A DNA stretch of 44,755 nucleotides from Natrialba chahannaoensis JCM 10990 (GCF_000337135.1 NZ_AOIN01000046.1:66840-111594), one strand, 5' to 3'; positions 24,349 to 32,798 are shown, numbered from the stretch's first letter. Notes: generated by a model from the letters alone, not told the origin. Program-made: numbers and translations.

Positions 24349-25026
24349 ATGCGTCGACGACGCTATCTTGCGGCGGGTCTGGGATTTGGGGGCATGGTAC
24401 TGATGGGAAGCACACTGTACTCGAGTGCCAGTGCACGGCAGGATACCGACCAGACAGTGGAATCGGAGCCGATTACGTTCAGCGATGCTGGGTCGACAGT
24501 CACTGACGAGTTCGAACTCGAAGACGGCGTGACGATCGTCGAAAGTGTACACGACGGCGACTCGAACTTCATTGTGGATCTCGTTCCCACTACCGGCAAT
24601 CGGGCAGAGTTGCTCGTCAATACGATCGGTGCGTACACCGGTGCGACGGGGCTCATCGCCGCAGCAGGACAGTACCTGCTGGATGTCGATGCGGATGGGA
24701 GCTGGGAGATCGAGATCCAGCAGCCACAGGCGACGGACGACGATGCTGAGTCGTTGCCCGCCTCGCTTGCGGGAGATACCCCAGACTGGGCAGGGCCGTT
24801 TCAGTTCGACGGGCTCGGCGAAGCGCGCGGTGTCCACGAGGGACAGGGGAACTTCATCGTCGAAATACTCCCCCAGGAGGAGTCGGTGTTCGGACTTACA
24901 TTCCCCGAGCTCGTGTTCAACGAACTGGATCAGTTCGAGGGCGAGACGACGTTCTCGGTTGAGGGAATTGGTTACGTTACCGTCGATGCTGCTGGTCCTT
25001 GGGAGGTAGAGCTACTGTCGCGCTGA
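24349..25026 (+). CDS. Secreted protein with internal duplication, unknown function
   Basis: 225-residue protein. MRRRRYLAAGLGFGGMVLMG is an export signal (basic start then a hydrophobic stretch). The mature part holds two similar halves of about 90 residues. The first runs from FSDAGSTVTDEFELEDGV through VESVHDGDSNFIVDLVP to GSWEIEIQQP; the second runs from FQFDGLGEARGV through HEGQGNFIVEILP to GPWEVELLSR. The shared core H-x-G-x-x-NFIV-x-x-x-P and the closing W-E-x-E are obvious. No enzyme motif. Probably a cell-surface beta-sandwich pair. Its promoter and start are unremarkable; it lies 70 bases after the GHMP kinase gene and could be co-transcribed. Confidence 0.78.
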   Translation: MRRRRYLAAGLGFGGMVLMGSTLYSSASARQDTDQTVESEPITFSDAGSTVTDEFELEDGVTIVESVHDGDSNFIVDLVPTTGNRAELLVNTIGAYTGATGLIAAAGQYLLDVDADGSWEIEIQQPQATDDDAESLPASLAGDTPDWAGPFQFDGLGEARGVHEGQGNFIVEILPQEESVFGLTFPELVFNELDQFEGETTFSVEGIGYVTVDAAGPWEVELLSR

Positions 25027-25086
25027 CAGCGTCCCACATGAACGGTGACGACGTATTTTTTGCACAGCCGACCGTACAGTCGGGGT

Positions 25087-25410
25087 ATGCAGTTCTGTGA
25101 CGATTGCGGCTCGATGATGATGGCTGAGGACGACCGGATGGTCTGTACGAACTGTGGTGCCGCGAGTGAACGCGACCGCGACCGCGAAGACGAGTTCATC
25201 ACGACCGAGTCCCAGACCGACGACGAGGTCATCGAGTCCGACGAGAACGCGAATTTCGAAGGCAAGCCGAAGGCGACCGATGTCGTCTGCGACGAGTGTG
25301 GGACACAGGAAGCCTGGTACACACTGAAGCAGACGGCCTCTGCCGACGAGCCACCGACGCGATTCTTCAAGTGTACAGAGTGTGGCCATCGCTGGCGGGG
25401 CTACAACTGA
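25087..25410 (+). CDS. tfs: Transcription elongation factor TFS
   Basis: 107-residue archaeal TFIIS-like factor that rescues backtracked RNA polymerase by stimulating RNA cleavage. N-terminal ribbon: Cys4-x2-Cys7 and Cys20-x2-Cys23. C-terminal ribbon: Cys68-x2-Cys71 and Cys96-x2-Cys99, with the catalytic acidic pair Asp87-Glu88 in TASADEPPT. All functional residues are present. The linker (about 28-60) is very acidic. The start is the Met of MQFCDDCG; a T-rich TATA-like stretch (GTATTTTTT) lies about 30 bases upstream. Confidence 0.95.
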   Translation: MQFCDDCGSMMMAEDDRMVCTNCGAASERDRDREDEFITTESQTDDEVIESDENANFEGKPKATDVVCDECGTQEAWYTLKQTASADEPPTRFFKCTECGHRWRGYN

Positions 25411-25430
25411 GTCAGGGCTGGGACCTCACC

Positions 25431-25457
25431 CAGCACCGCCAGCACCGCCAGCACCGG
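25431..25457 (+). repeat. Nine-base tandem repeat (CAGCACCGC)x3
   Basis: Three head-to-tail copies, the last ending CGG, just after the tfs stop. Non-coding as far as I can see. Confidence 0.6.
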
Positions 25458-25542
25458 ACGCAACGTTCACAACGTCCCTCCCCTACCGCTAGACGAACGC
25501 ACTGGGACAGATCCAGGCACAACTCACACAAACACACAACCA

Positions 25543-27207
25543 ATGTCCAACGGGCCACAACTACCCGGCGTCGAAACCGAGGACACCGTAGACCGTATCG
25601 TCCTCCACGTCGACGCGGATTGCTTCTACGCCGCCTGCGAGCGACTCCGCGAGCCCGACCTCCGCGGCGACCCCGTCGTCGTCGGCATGGGCTACGAACC
25701 CGGCGACACCGTCGGTGCCGTCGCCACCGCCAGCTACGAAGCCCGCGAGTTCGGCGTCGAAAGCGCCCAGGCAATCTCGTCCGCACTCGAGTCCCTGCCG
25801 CGGCGCGCCGCCCTTTCACCAGACACAGAAGACCACGATCCGGACCTGACTGAGGACGAGACCGGCTACTACCGCCCTGTCGATATGGACTTCTACGAGT
25901 CCATCGCAGCTGAGGTTCGGGAAATCCTCCACGACTGCGCGGACATCGTCCGCGAGGTGAGCATCGACGAGGCCTACCTCGATGTGACCGAGCGCACTGC
26001 CTGGGAGGTCGCGGACGGCTTCGCTCGGCACGTCAAGGATCGAATTCGGCGCGAGGTCGGTGTCGTCGTCAGTATTGGCGTCGCGCCAACGATGAGCGCC
26101 GCGAAGATCGCGAGCGACTTCGACAAGCCGGACGGATTGACCGTCGTCGAACCCGGTGAGGTGCGGGAGTTTCTCGCCCCGCTCGACGTCGAGTTGCTCC
26201 ACGGCGTCGGTCCCGTGACGGCGCGCGAACTCCGAGAGATGGGACTCGAGACGGCCGCCGACGTGGCCGCGGCCGATCCTGATCCGTTGGTCGAGCGCTT
26301 CGGCGAGCGCGGTCAGGAACTCTACGATCGTGCCCGCGGCGAGGACGAGCGCCGCGTCGAACCGAAGGGTGACCCCAAGAGCTTTTCCCGCGAGTCGGCC
26401 TTCGCCGAGCCTGTTTCCGACCCGGAACCCAAATACGAGCAGATCGAGACCCTCGCGGCGGCCGTCGCCGACCGCGCCCAGCGCGAGGGTGCGCTGTACA
26501 GAACCGTGGGCGTCAAGGCCGTCCTGCCGCCGTTCGACGTTAACACCAGAGCCCGCTCGCTTCCCGGTCCGGTCGACGATCCTGACCTCGTCGAGCGGAT
26601 TACCCGCGACCTGTTCACCGAGTTCGAGACAGAGCCGGTTCGCAAGTTGGGTGTTCGCGTGGCCAATCTCGAGTTCGCGACGGCAGACCAGACGAGTCTG
26701 GACGGCTGGGACGGCGCAGCGACAGCGTCCAGTGGGCCTGACAAAGAGACAGCGGATGTGGGGAAAGAGTATGAGGAAAAAGGAGTACTCGGGTCCAATT
26801 CAGACCCAGACCCAGACCCAGATTCAGAACCAGAACCAGAGCCAGAACCAGAACCAGAGTCCGACACGTGGCCGGAGCCGGAGTCTAGCACTGATCCGGA
26901 ATCAGATTCCGAGACAGACGCCGTTGCCCTCTACGAGTTTGAAGCCGAGTCCGAACCCGAAACTGGATCCAACTCCGAAACCGAACCTGGTCCCGCTGTG
27001 AGTGCTACCGGACAGGAAACACTGACAGCGTTCACAGGCAGTCCCGAACACAATAGCGCCCCAAAAGACGCGACAACCACCGACGAGAGCGCATCCATCG
27101 AGAAGAGTGATGAAGTCAACGCTGAAACCACTCCGTCCGAAACTACGTCGGCTACAACAACTCCTCGGGTACCTGAGGGGCAAACGATACTAGCTGATTT
27201 CACGTAG
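25543..27207 (+). CDS. dinB: Y-family DNA polymerase (DinB/Pol IV) with acidic tail and two PIP motifs
   Basis: 554-residue translesion polymerase. The catalytic domain is complete: metal-binding Asp in LHVDADCFYAACERL, the AVATASYEAREFGV finger, and SIDEAYLDV with the second acidic pair; little-finger domain to about residue 395. Haloarchaeal DinB normally ends in a short tail with one PCNA-binding motif. Here residues about 400-554 form a long disordered tail containing a Pro-Asp/Pro-Glu repeat (PDPDPDSEPEPEPEPEPE) and two motifs of the Q-x-x-L-x-x-F kind: QETLTAF at 491-497 and QTILADF at 547-553, the latter one residue before the C terminus. The gene stands alone after tfs. Confidence 0.93.
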   Translation: MSNGPQLPGVETEDTVDRIVLHVDADCFYAACERLREPDLRGDPVVVGMGYEPGDTVGAVATASYEAREFGVESAQAISSALESLPRRAALSPDTEDHDPDLTEDETGYYRPVDMDFYESIAAEVREILHDCADIVREVSIDEAYLDVTERTAWEVADGFARHVKDRIRREVGVVVSIGVAPTMSAAKIASDFDKPDGLTVVEPGEVREFLAPLDVELLHGVGPVTARELREMGLETAADVAAADPDPLVERFGERGQELYDRARGEDERRVEPKGDPKSFSRESAFAEPVSDPEPKYEQIETLAAAVADRAQREGALYRTVGVKAVLPPFDVNTRARSLPGPVDDPDLVERITRDLFTEFETEPVRKLGVRVANLEFATADQTSLDGWDGAATASSGPDKETADVGKEYEEKGVLGSNSDPDPDPDSEPEPEPEPEPESDTWPEPESSTDPESDSETDAVALYEFEAESEPETGSNSETEPGPAVSATGQETLTAFTGSPEHNSAPKDATTTDESASIEKSDEVNAETTPSETTSATTTPRVPEGQTILADFT

Positions 27208-27364
27208 CTCCCGCAAAGCAGTGTCACCAGCTACCCGTCTCGGTCACTCGGAAACCCGCTGTTCTCGCGCCAACCGACGTTCCAACTTGCTGGAACGACG
27301 AGAACACTGATATTATAACAGTTCCCGCACAACAGCAGCGTAGACAGTACGCTCTCGATCGTCA

Positions 27365-29026
27365 ATGACTGAGGATTTCTACGACCTTCTCGAGCTTCCA
27401 TCCGACGCCTCCCAAGAGGAGATCAAAGATGCCTACCGCGAGAAGGTCCGCGTCTACCATCCAGATCTGAACGATGACGACCGCGCGCAAGCGCAGTTCG
27501 TCGCCGTCAAGAAAGCCTACGAAATCCTCAGCGAACCGGTCGAGCGCCAGGCCTACGACCGCCTCGGACACAAAGACTACGTCGCCAAACGGACCAGTGG
27601 CATTCCCGACCCCGAAGTCTGGGCGAGTTCGGACGACGACTCGAGTACGAGTTCAAGTTCAAGTTCACGTTCACGCTCCAGTTCCAGAACCAGTTCGGAC
27701 ACGGGTTCAAGCTCGAGTAGCAGACGAACAACGAAGACAAAGACAAAAACGACATCTGGGCGTTCTTCCACGTCGACGTCACGGTCAACGAGTAAGAGTA
27801 AAAGCGGTGAAAGCGGGCAGAGCAGTAGCAGCCGAAACCGAACGACACGCGGTTCGTCCAGCTCCAGCCGAAACTCCCGCACCCAGTCCCGTCCTACCTC
27901 TAGTACAGACGCTAGGGGTGGCTCTGGCTCCAGTCGGAACTCGAGTTCGTCGTCGAGTTCTCGTTCCCGGTCCCGTTCCAGCACCAGTTCGTCCGGTTCC
28001 CGTTCCAACCCCAGTTCGAGTTCGAGTAGCAAGTCGTCCAGTTCACGCCGCCGTTCGAGTGGGTCGTCGGGATCGAACTCGAGTTCGCGTTCGTCATCGG
28101 GTTCCCGTTCGAATTCGCGTTCGCGTTCCAAAACGAAGGCAGAGGCGGCGTCGGCCAGCACCTCGAGTGGAACAGCGACCAACCGGAACTCGAGAACACG
28201 CACGCAACAGGGATCGGGGGCAGCTACTGGTGGGCGAAAGAGCGGAACAGCGAACAACACTGGCACTGCCGACTCGAGTACAGCTGCCGGTTCTCACGCC
28301 GACACTGGCTCCGACACCGACGACTCGAACACCCGCTTTGCCTGGCTCCGAACCAACCCCGTCGTCCGCTGGTGGCGTCGCCAGCGTTTCGGACTCGCCT
28401 TGCTCTGGCTCTCGGTGCTCGTCTATCTCGCCGGTCTCGCCGACTTCGCGCTCGGCAACGAGACGGGACTCGAGTTACTTCGCACAGAACTGGCTGCCGT
28501 CGGAACCGATCCCGCCGCGATCTGGGGGGTACTCGAGAGCGGACGGTACGGCATCGACACCGGCGCGGTGTTCGTCCAGCGCTCGGAGATCGTACCGCCG
28601 CCGGTCGCGCCGATGGAGTGGTACGCTGCGCTGGGCGGGTTCGTCGCGCTCGTACTCGGTGCGATACTTGCCGTCCGACTCGGTTGGCGAGAAGAGCCCT
28701 GGCGGCCGCTCTCGATCGACGAGACGATCCTGCTCGCAATCGCGCTCGGGATTTCGACAACGCTGTTCGGCGGGCCGCTGCTCGCCGGTGCGGTGTTGAT
28801 GCCGTTCCTGTTTACCGTCATCCTCACGCACACGCGACGCGGGCCCGGCTGGACGCCGTCGTACGCGTACGTCCTCCCGGTATTGGCCCCGCTGTGTGGG
28901 TTTGCTGCCGGATCTGTAGGATACGCGACGCTACCGCTCGATCTGGTGTTGTTCGTCGTCCTGCCGCTGCTCGGGGCGCTCGGGCTCCCGTTGCGGGCGA
29001 CGATCAGAAAGTACCTCGGTCGGTGA
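27365..29026 (+). CDS. Membrane J-domain protein with long Ser/Arg-rich region
   Basis: 553-residue protein in three parts. Residues 1-70 are a canonical J domain (DFYDLLELPSDASQEEIKDAYR) with the HPD motif at 32-34, which stimulates Hsp70/DnaK ATPase. Residues about 91-300 are overwhelmingly Ser, Arg, Gly, Thr and Asn, with many SR/RS pairs (SRSRSSSRTS, SRSRSRSS, SRSRSKTK) and a net positive charge, very unlike the acidic proteins around it. Residues about 342-550 hold five or six membrane helices (FGLALLWLSVLVYLAGLADF and others). No Cys-rich zinc region or DnaJ C-terminal domain, so it is not a general chaperone; it likely recruits DnaK to the membrane. A TATA-like ATTATAAC lies about 50 bases upstream. 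Frame and codon bias are normal throughout, so the repeat region is translated. Confidence 0.9.
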   Translation: MTEDFYDLLELPSDASQEEIKDAYREKVRVYHPDLNDDDRAQAQFVAVKKAYEILSEPVERQAYDRLGHKDYVAKRTSGIPDPEVWASSDDDSSTSSSSSSRSRSSSRTSSDTGSSSSSRRTTKTKTKTTSGRSSTSTSRSTSKSKSGESGQSSSSRNRTTRGSSSSSRNSRTQSRPTSSTDARGGSGSSRNSSSSSSSRSRSRSSTSSSGSRSNPSSSSSSKSSSSRRRSSGSSGSNSSSRSSSGSRSNSRSRSKTKAEAASASTSSGTATNRNSRTRTQQGSGAATGGRKSGTANNTGTADSSTAAGSHADTGSDTDDSNTRFAWLRTNPVVRWWRRQRFGLALLWLSVLVYLAGLADFALGNETGLELLRTELAAVGTDPAAIWGVLESGRYGIDTGAVFVQRSEIVPPPVAPMEWYAALGGFVALVLGAILAVRLGWREEPWRPLSIDETILLAIALGISTTLFGGPLLAGAVLMPFLFTVILTHTRRGPGWTPSYAYVLPVLAPLCGFAAGSVGYATLPLDLVLFVVLPLLGALGLPLRATIRKYLGR

Positions 29027-29071
29027 AAAGCTGTCGACAGACGCGATGAGACGGAACCAGCAGCAGTACGT

Positions 29072-29737
29072 CTACCCGATTCGCGTCGCCACGCCCTTCG
29101 TCTGCCGATAATCACTCGCCAGAATCCCACGTAGCGTCTCGAGAATCGCCTCGCGGTCGCCGTCATCCCACTCGGTTGGATTCCGAACCGGGACGACCAT
29201 GAACCCGCGGCCGCGGAGTTCCGTCGCGTGGAGGTCGGCCATGTCCAGATCGATCCGGCGACGCTGGGTTGTGTACTCCCGGAGGACGTGATCCGTCGCC
29301 TGCTCGCCGACCGGCAGCAGAATGTGCGCGTTGATCGCCCGGAGTTCGGCATCGAAGTAGCGCTCGAGTTCCGCGTACTCGCTCACGGTCGGCTGGTGGC
29401 CGTCCGGGAGACTACACATGTGAACGTAGCTCAGATAGCAGTTCTCGAGTACAGGTCGGTCACGGGGACCGCTCGCGAAGTCGATTCTGGGGCCGCGAAG
29501 AACGTCCTGAATCGCGTTCCCGTTCGCGGTTTCGGTGAAGGGCACACCGGTTCGCTTGCCGCCGTGGACGCCGGGGTGATCGCCGATGACGTGGAAGTCA
29601 GCGTTGGCGTCACCGTAGCCGAAGACGGCGGTCCGTTCGTCGGGGCCGCTCCGGTCGAACGGTGGTCTGAGTCCGAACGGGTTACTCGTCCTGTCGGTGA
29701 CGTTTTGCACGTTCGCCCGAAGGAGTGGCTGACCCAT
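29072..29737 (-). CDS. Uracil-DNA-glycosylase-superfamily protein
   Basis: 221-residue protein resembling the UDG fold. The first motif is FHVIGDHPGVHGGKRTGVPF (about 49-67; UDG motif A is usually GExPG), and LENCYLSYVHMCSLP follows. The last motif is VPVRNPTEWDDG, where true UDGs have a conserved His (HPS). So the leaving-group histidine appears replaced, and there are no Fe-S cysteines as in family 4. It may have altered activity or be a non-enzyme member. The start used is the Met of MGQPLLRAN. It lies downstream of a Bat-type regulator on the same strand with a gap of about 200 bases. Confidence 0.72.
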   Translation of the reverse strand: MGQPLLRANVQNVTDRTSNPFGLRPPFDRSGPDERTAVFGYGDANADFHVIGDHPGVHGGKRTGVPFTETANGNAIQDVLRGPRIDFASGPRDRPVLENCYLSYVHMCSLPDGHQPTVSEYAELERYFDAELRAINAHILLPVGEQATDHVLREYTTQRRRIDLDMADLHATELRGRGFMVVPVRNPTEWDDGDREAILETLRGILASDYRQTKGVATRIG

Positions 29738-29934
29738 AACGGCCGCGGTTGTGGCACATTGTGTCTGTGTGGTCAGTTGGGGCTGTCTCTCCACTAGCGT
29801 TGTTCGTGCAGTAGACTATTTGGTGCAATTGCTTCTCCCCTTTCGGATTCACCGCTGTGATCTCATTTTGACCAGTTTCACCTACTGAACGATGGGGTAT
29901 CGCTCGCTGTCTACTATCGGCCACGGTTCCGATC

Positions 29935-30861
29935 CTACTCGTTCGACGTGTTCGATCCGTTTGCCCCGTTCGACTGCAGTTCTGGACCCTCTCCACCACG
30001 TCCATCTGCAGTGTCGGACTCCGTCTCGTCTGCAACATCTTCGCCTTCAGCTGCAGGCGTCGACTCGTCGGTATACTCGTATTCGTACTGGTCCGCATCA
30101 CCCTCATCCGATGGCATCCGTTGCATCCTGTCACCATCGACAGCTGTGTCTGCGTTCGCAGCGGCCATACTCGAGTACCCCGAGTCCGCATCTCCGTCTT
30201 CGGTATGGTGGGGATCGATAGCTAGTGTCGAGCCGATCAGCGTTGAGAGGCCGCGCCGGAGTCGCTGAGAGACTGCGGAGTCAGAGATACCGAGTTCGTG
30301 GCCGAGTTCGACGAGTGTCGTTCCTCGGGGAACGTCGAAGTACCCTGATTCGTAGGCGGCGACGATCAACTCCCGCTGGGCGGTCGTGAGACCGAATCGC
30401 TGGTCGTCGCTCGCGCCGACGGCCTCGTGGAGCTGGAGGAGTTCGATCGGGATTTCGCGGTCGACACAGGCAGTGTAGAACGCAGACAGGGAGTCGTAGG
30501 AGGGGAAGCGAAGCCGAAACGTCCACTGGTCAGCGGTTCCCATAGCGTTCGTTACGAGTGCGTCACTCTCCTGGATCGACGCGAGGATTCCGTTGACGGT
30601 CGTTGCCCATTCGATTTCGATGAGGGCCGTACCGTCGAACTCGTCGATGACCGAGACGCCGGACACCATCGACCGGGACTCGAGTGTCGTGACGATAGCG
30701 TCGGCGACGTCAACGGGGACCCAAAGGTAAGGGATCACCCCCTCACTCGTGGGAATCGTTGTTTCGATGGTGACAGTTGCATCGTCTGCACCGGCTGTAT
30801 CCAGCACTGATCCGAGCGGAAACGCCGTTGCAGGGACGGCGACAGTAGCGATGACACTCAT
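29935..30861 (-). CDS. Bat-type HTH regulator with long acidic C-terminal tail
   Basis: 308-residue regulator. Residues 1-150 form the Bat-family N-terminal domain; the HTH_10 domain covers about 158-210 (LTTAQRELIVAAYESGYFDVPRG in pieces; LVELGHELGISDSAVSQRLR). Unlike the relative at 13107, which ends soon after its HTH, this one carries a further 90 or so residues of acidic, low-complexity sequence (about 216-308, e.g. DQYEYEYTDESTPAAEGED), likely disordered. The tail could be an activation region or a halophilic solubility tail. Its upstream region holds an 18-base palindrome at 30992-31009 that might be its own operator. Confidence 0.88.
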   Translation of the reverse strand: MSVIATVAVPATAFPLGSVLDTAGADDATVTIETTIPTSEGVIPYLWVPVDVADAIVTTLESRSMVSGVSVIDEFDGTALIEIEWATTVNGILASIQESDALVTNAMGTADQWTFRLRFPSYDSLSAFYTACVDREIPIELLQLHEAVGASDDQRFGLTTAQRELIVAAYESGYFDVPRGTTLVELGHELGISDSAVSQRLRRGLSTLIGSTLAIDPHHTEDGDADSGYSSMAAANADTAVDGDRMQRMPSDEGDADQYEYEYTDESTPAAEGEDVADETESDTADGRGGEGPELQSNGANGSNTSNE

Positions 30862-30991
30862 CTGTCGGCGGTGGTGCTGACAGCGGTCGGCTGGGGACGT
30901 GGACTCGAGTTCACGGGGGGCTCTTTTGGACGGATTCGCTCAGTTTTCCCTCGGCTATGCATACTAACTATCTTTGGTGATACATTCCCAC

Positions 30992-31009
30992 GGACTTACA
31001 AGTAAGTCC
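30992..31009. promoter_or_regulatory. Palindromic operator candidate
   Basis: GGACTTACAAGTAAGTCC, 8-bp perfect arms with a 2-base centre, about 131-148 bases upstream of the Bat-type gene and about 196-213 upstream of the membrane hydrolase gene. Size and symmetry fit a dimeric regulator site. Confidence 0.4.
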
Positions 31010-31172
31010 TCGTTAGATATCGAAGTCATTTATCACTGTCTTCGTATTCGATCCAGTGGATCCATCTTGTTTTTATTATCGTTCCAACACCTATGCTGAA
31101 CGGAACCATCGTTGCCTTTCTGACGACCCTCGAAACAGCCAGAGCGACCAGCCCCGCCCGCTTCGCGGAGGG

Positions 31173-31178
31173 TTTATC
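31173..31178 (+). promoter_or_regulatory. TATA-like element of the membrane hydrolase gene
   Basis: TTTATC (context GAGGGTTTATCAGC) about 30 bases before the ATG at 31205. Confidence 0.5.
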
Positions 31179-31204
31179 AGCAGCCGCTGCCTCTCTGGCC
31201 ACAA

Positions 31205-31696
31205 ATGTATCAGGTCGGCCACTACGGGGCTGCCCTACTGGTCTATGCGCCGCTTGGCACTGCCGTCGCCGTGGGAGGATACGAGGGGCTGGCACTCATC
31301 GGTGGGTTCGTCACTATCGCGCTCTCGACGCTCCCGGATTTCGATCAGCGAGTACCGATGCTCGAGCACCGTGGGCCGACGCACACGGTCGGCTTTGCGC
31401 TGCTCGTGGGAATCCTGGTCGCGGCGGCCGCTGCCGTGCTGGTCGGGCAGTCGGCACCCTTTGTCGGACTCGGGCTGATCGCCTTTGCGTTCGCCGTCGG
31501 CACGCTTGCGATTATTTCACACCTGTTTGCGGATGTTATCACGCCGATGGGGGTTCGACCGTTCTGGCCGCTTTCAGGTCGCCACTACACGCTCGACGTG
31601 ACGCGGGCTGCGAACCCAATCGCGAATTACGTACTGTTCGGACTCGGTGTCGGTGCCGTCGTTTGTGCGGTAGGAATCGTGACGATGGTCGGGTGA
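31205..31696 (+). CDS. Membrane-bound metal-dependent hydrolase (YdjM/DUF457 type)
   Basis: 163-residue protein with about four membrane helices and the family's metal motifs: Asp45 and Asp47 in LPDFDQR, His55 and His60 in EHRGPTHT, and His106 and Asp110 in SHLFADVITPMG. Homologues such as YdjM are called inner-membrane hydrolases; their substrate is not established, though relations to phospholipid or phosphate ester cleavage have been proposed. The start is the first Met, MYQVGHYGAALL, 27-30 bases after a TATA-like element. It converges with ctaA. Confidence 0.85.
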   Translation: MYQVGHYGAALLVYAPLGTAVAVGGYEGLALIGGFVTIALSTLPDFDQRVPMLEHRGPTHTVGFALLVGILVAAAAAVLVGQSAPFVGLGLIAFAFAVGTLAIISHLFADVITPMGVRPFWPLSGRHYTLDVTRAANPIANYVLFGLGVGAVVCAVGIVTMVG

Positions 31697-31796
31697 CGAT
31701 TCTGGCCAGCAAGCACAGGCGTGACCCATGATATGGGACCACCGGGACCAGAGAGTAGAGCTCAGGAACTCGGTAACTGAGAAAAGAGCCGATCCG

Positions 31797-32648
31797 TTAC
31801 TTGCGACTTCGATAAATCACGACGCCGAACGCGAGGAAGAGCACCCCGGCAAGGACGAGATAGAGCTGATCGAGTGCCGGATTGAGCGTCATTACTGCAC
31901 GACGGCCAAGATAGGTCACAGCGAGCGTGAGGACGGTCGTCCCGGCGAGCAAACCGAGGAGTGTCTGATCCTCTTTTCGCCAGTTGGTTACCATGGTGGC
32001 AACGATGACGGATGCGAGCAGCGAGAGGGTGACGCCGTACTGGAGCAACTGTACGGTCGGAGAGTAGTCCGAAACAAGCCCCAGATCGGTCGGGCTAAGC
32101 GCGACGTGCAGCGGAACGGAGACAAGCCCGAGCGCTAGCACGGCGGGCACGTGGGAAGACCGAAGACGCGGTTTCCAGACGAGCGCGGTCGCGACGACGA
32201 ACATCGCGAAGATGAGGATCGCAGTCCAGAAGTGTAGCGAGAGAATCTCCATCTCGTATCTCAAGACGGTCTCGCGGCCGAGATAGACCTGAATCGGCGT
32301 CAGGACCATTCCGAGTACGACCAGCGCTGCAACACGGCGGTCAATGTCAGGGCTGCGCCAGGCCGAGACGGCAGAGCCGATGATCGCAAAGCCAGCGAAC
32401 ATCGCAACGAAGCGATGGAACCACTCGTAAAAACTCGGCAGATTGGCGGGCAGCAGGTTGAACGGCCCGGCATCACACTGCGGCCAGTTCGCTTCACAGG
32501 CCAGTCCTGACCCGGTTGCCTTCGCGGCGATGCCGAGCAGGATCGTTCCGGCGACGAGCACGAGCGTCGTCGCGAGCAGGTGTGGCACACCGAACCTGGC
32601 GATCAGCGAGCGAAGTCCCCTATCGGCGGTTTGGCTGTCGGACGACAC
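31797..32648 (-). CDS. ctaA: Heme A synthase (CtaA/Cox15)
   Basis: 283-residue membrane enzyme oxidising heme O to heme A for aa3-type terminal oxidases. Eight helices are visible. Conserved pieces: FGVPHLLATTLVLVAGTILL, ATGSGLACEANWPQC (with the cysteine pair seen in many prokaryotic CtaA), YEWFHRFVAMFAGF (heme-ligand His), HFWTAILIF (second His) and LQYGVTLSLLAS. The start is uncertain. No ATG lies in a good place, so I use the GTG giving VSSDSQTADRG; the open frame runs 28 codons further upstream without family likeness. It is divergent from the M24 peptidase gene. Heme O synthase and oxidase genes are not in the window. Confidence 0.88.
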   Translation of the reverse strand: MSSDSQTADRGLRSLIARFGVPHLLATTLVLVAGTILLGIAAKATGSGLACEANWPQCDAGPFNLLPANLPSFYEWFHRFVAMFAGFAIIGSAVSAWRSPDIDRRVAALVVLGMVLTPIQVYLGRETVLRYEMEILSLHFWTAILIFAMFVVATALVWKPRLRSSHVPAVLALGLVSVPLHVALSPTDLGLVSDYSPTVQLLQYGVTLSLLASVIVATMVTNWRKEDQTLLGLLAGTTVLTLAVTYLGRRAVMTLNPALDQLYLVLAGVLFLAFGVVIYRSRK

Positions 32649-32798
32649 GAATACGCGGAGGTTAGGACCAGCCGTACTTACATTGCCCGAGTCCGCCTCA
32701 GTCAAAGGTCGCCGAACACGTACAGGAGTCACTCTCAGGACGGTGCCGTCGAATCAGTGGTCCGTCGGATTCAAGACGCCGCCACGCCAGCACCCGGC

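Larger units (their letters stand above)
30862..31204. other. Intergenic region between two divergent genes, with palindrome
   Basis: 343 bases. It holds a perfect 8-bp palindrome GGACTTAC-AA-GTAAGTCC at 30992-31009, AT-rich stretches near 30960-30990 and 31010-31085, and a TTTATC element at 31173-31178 for the plus-strand gene. Open frames here are basic and lack codon bias, so I call no gene. Confidence 0.6.
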
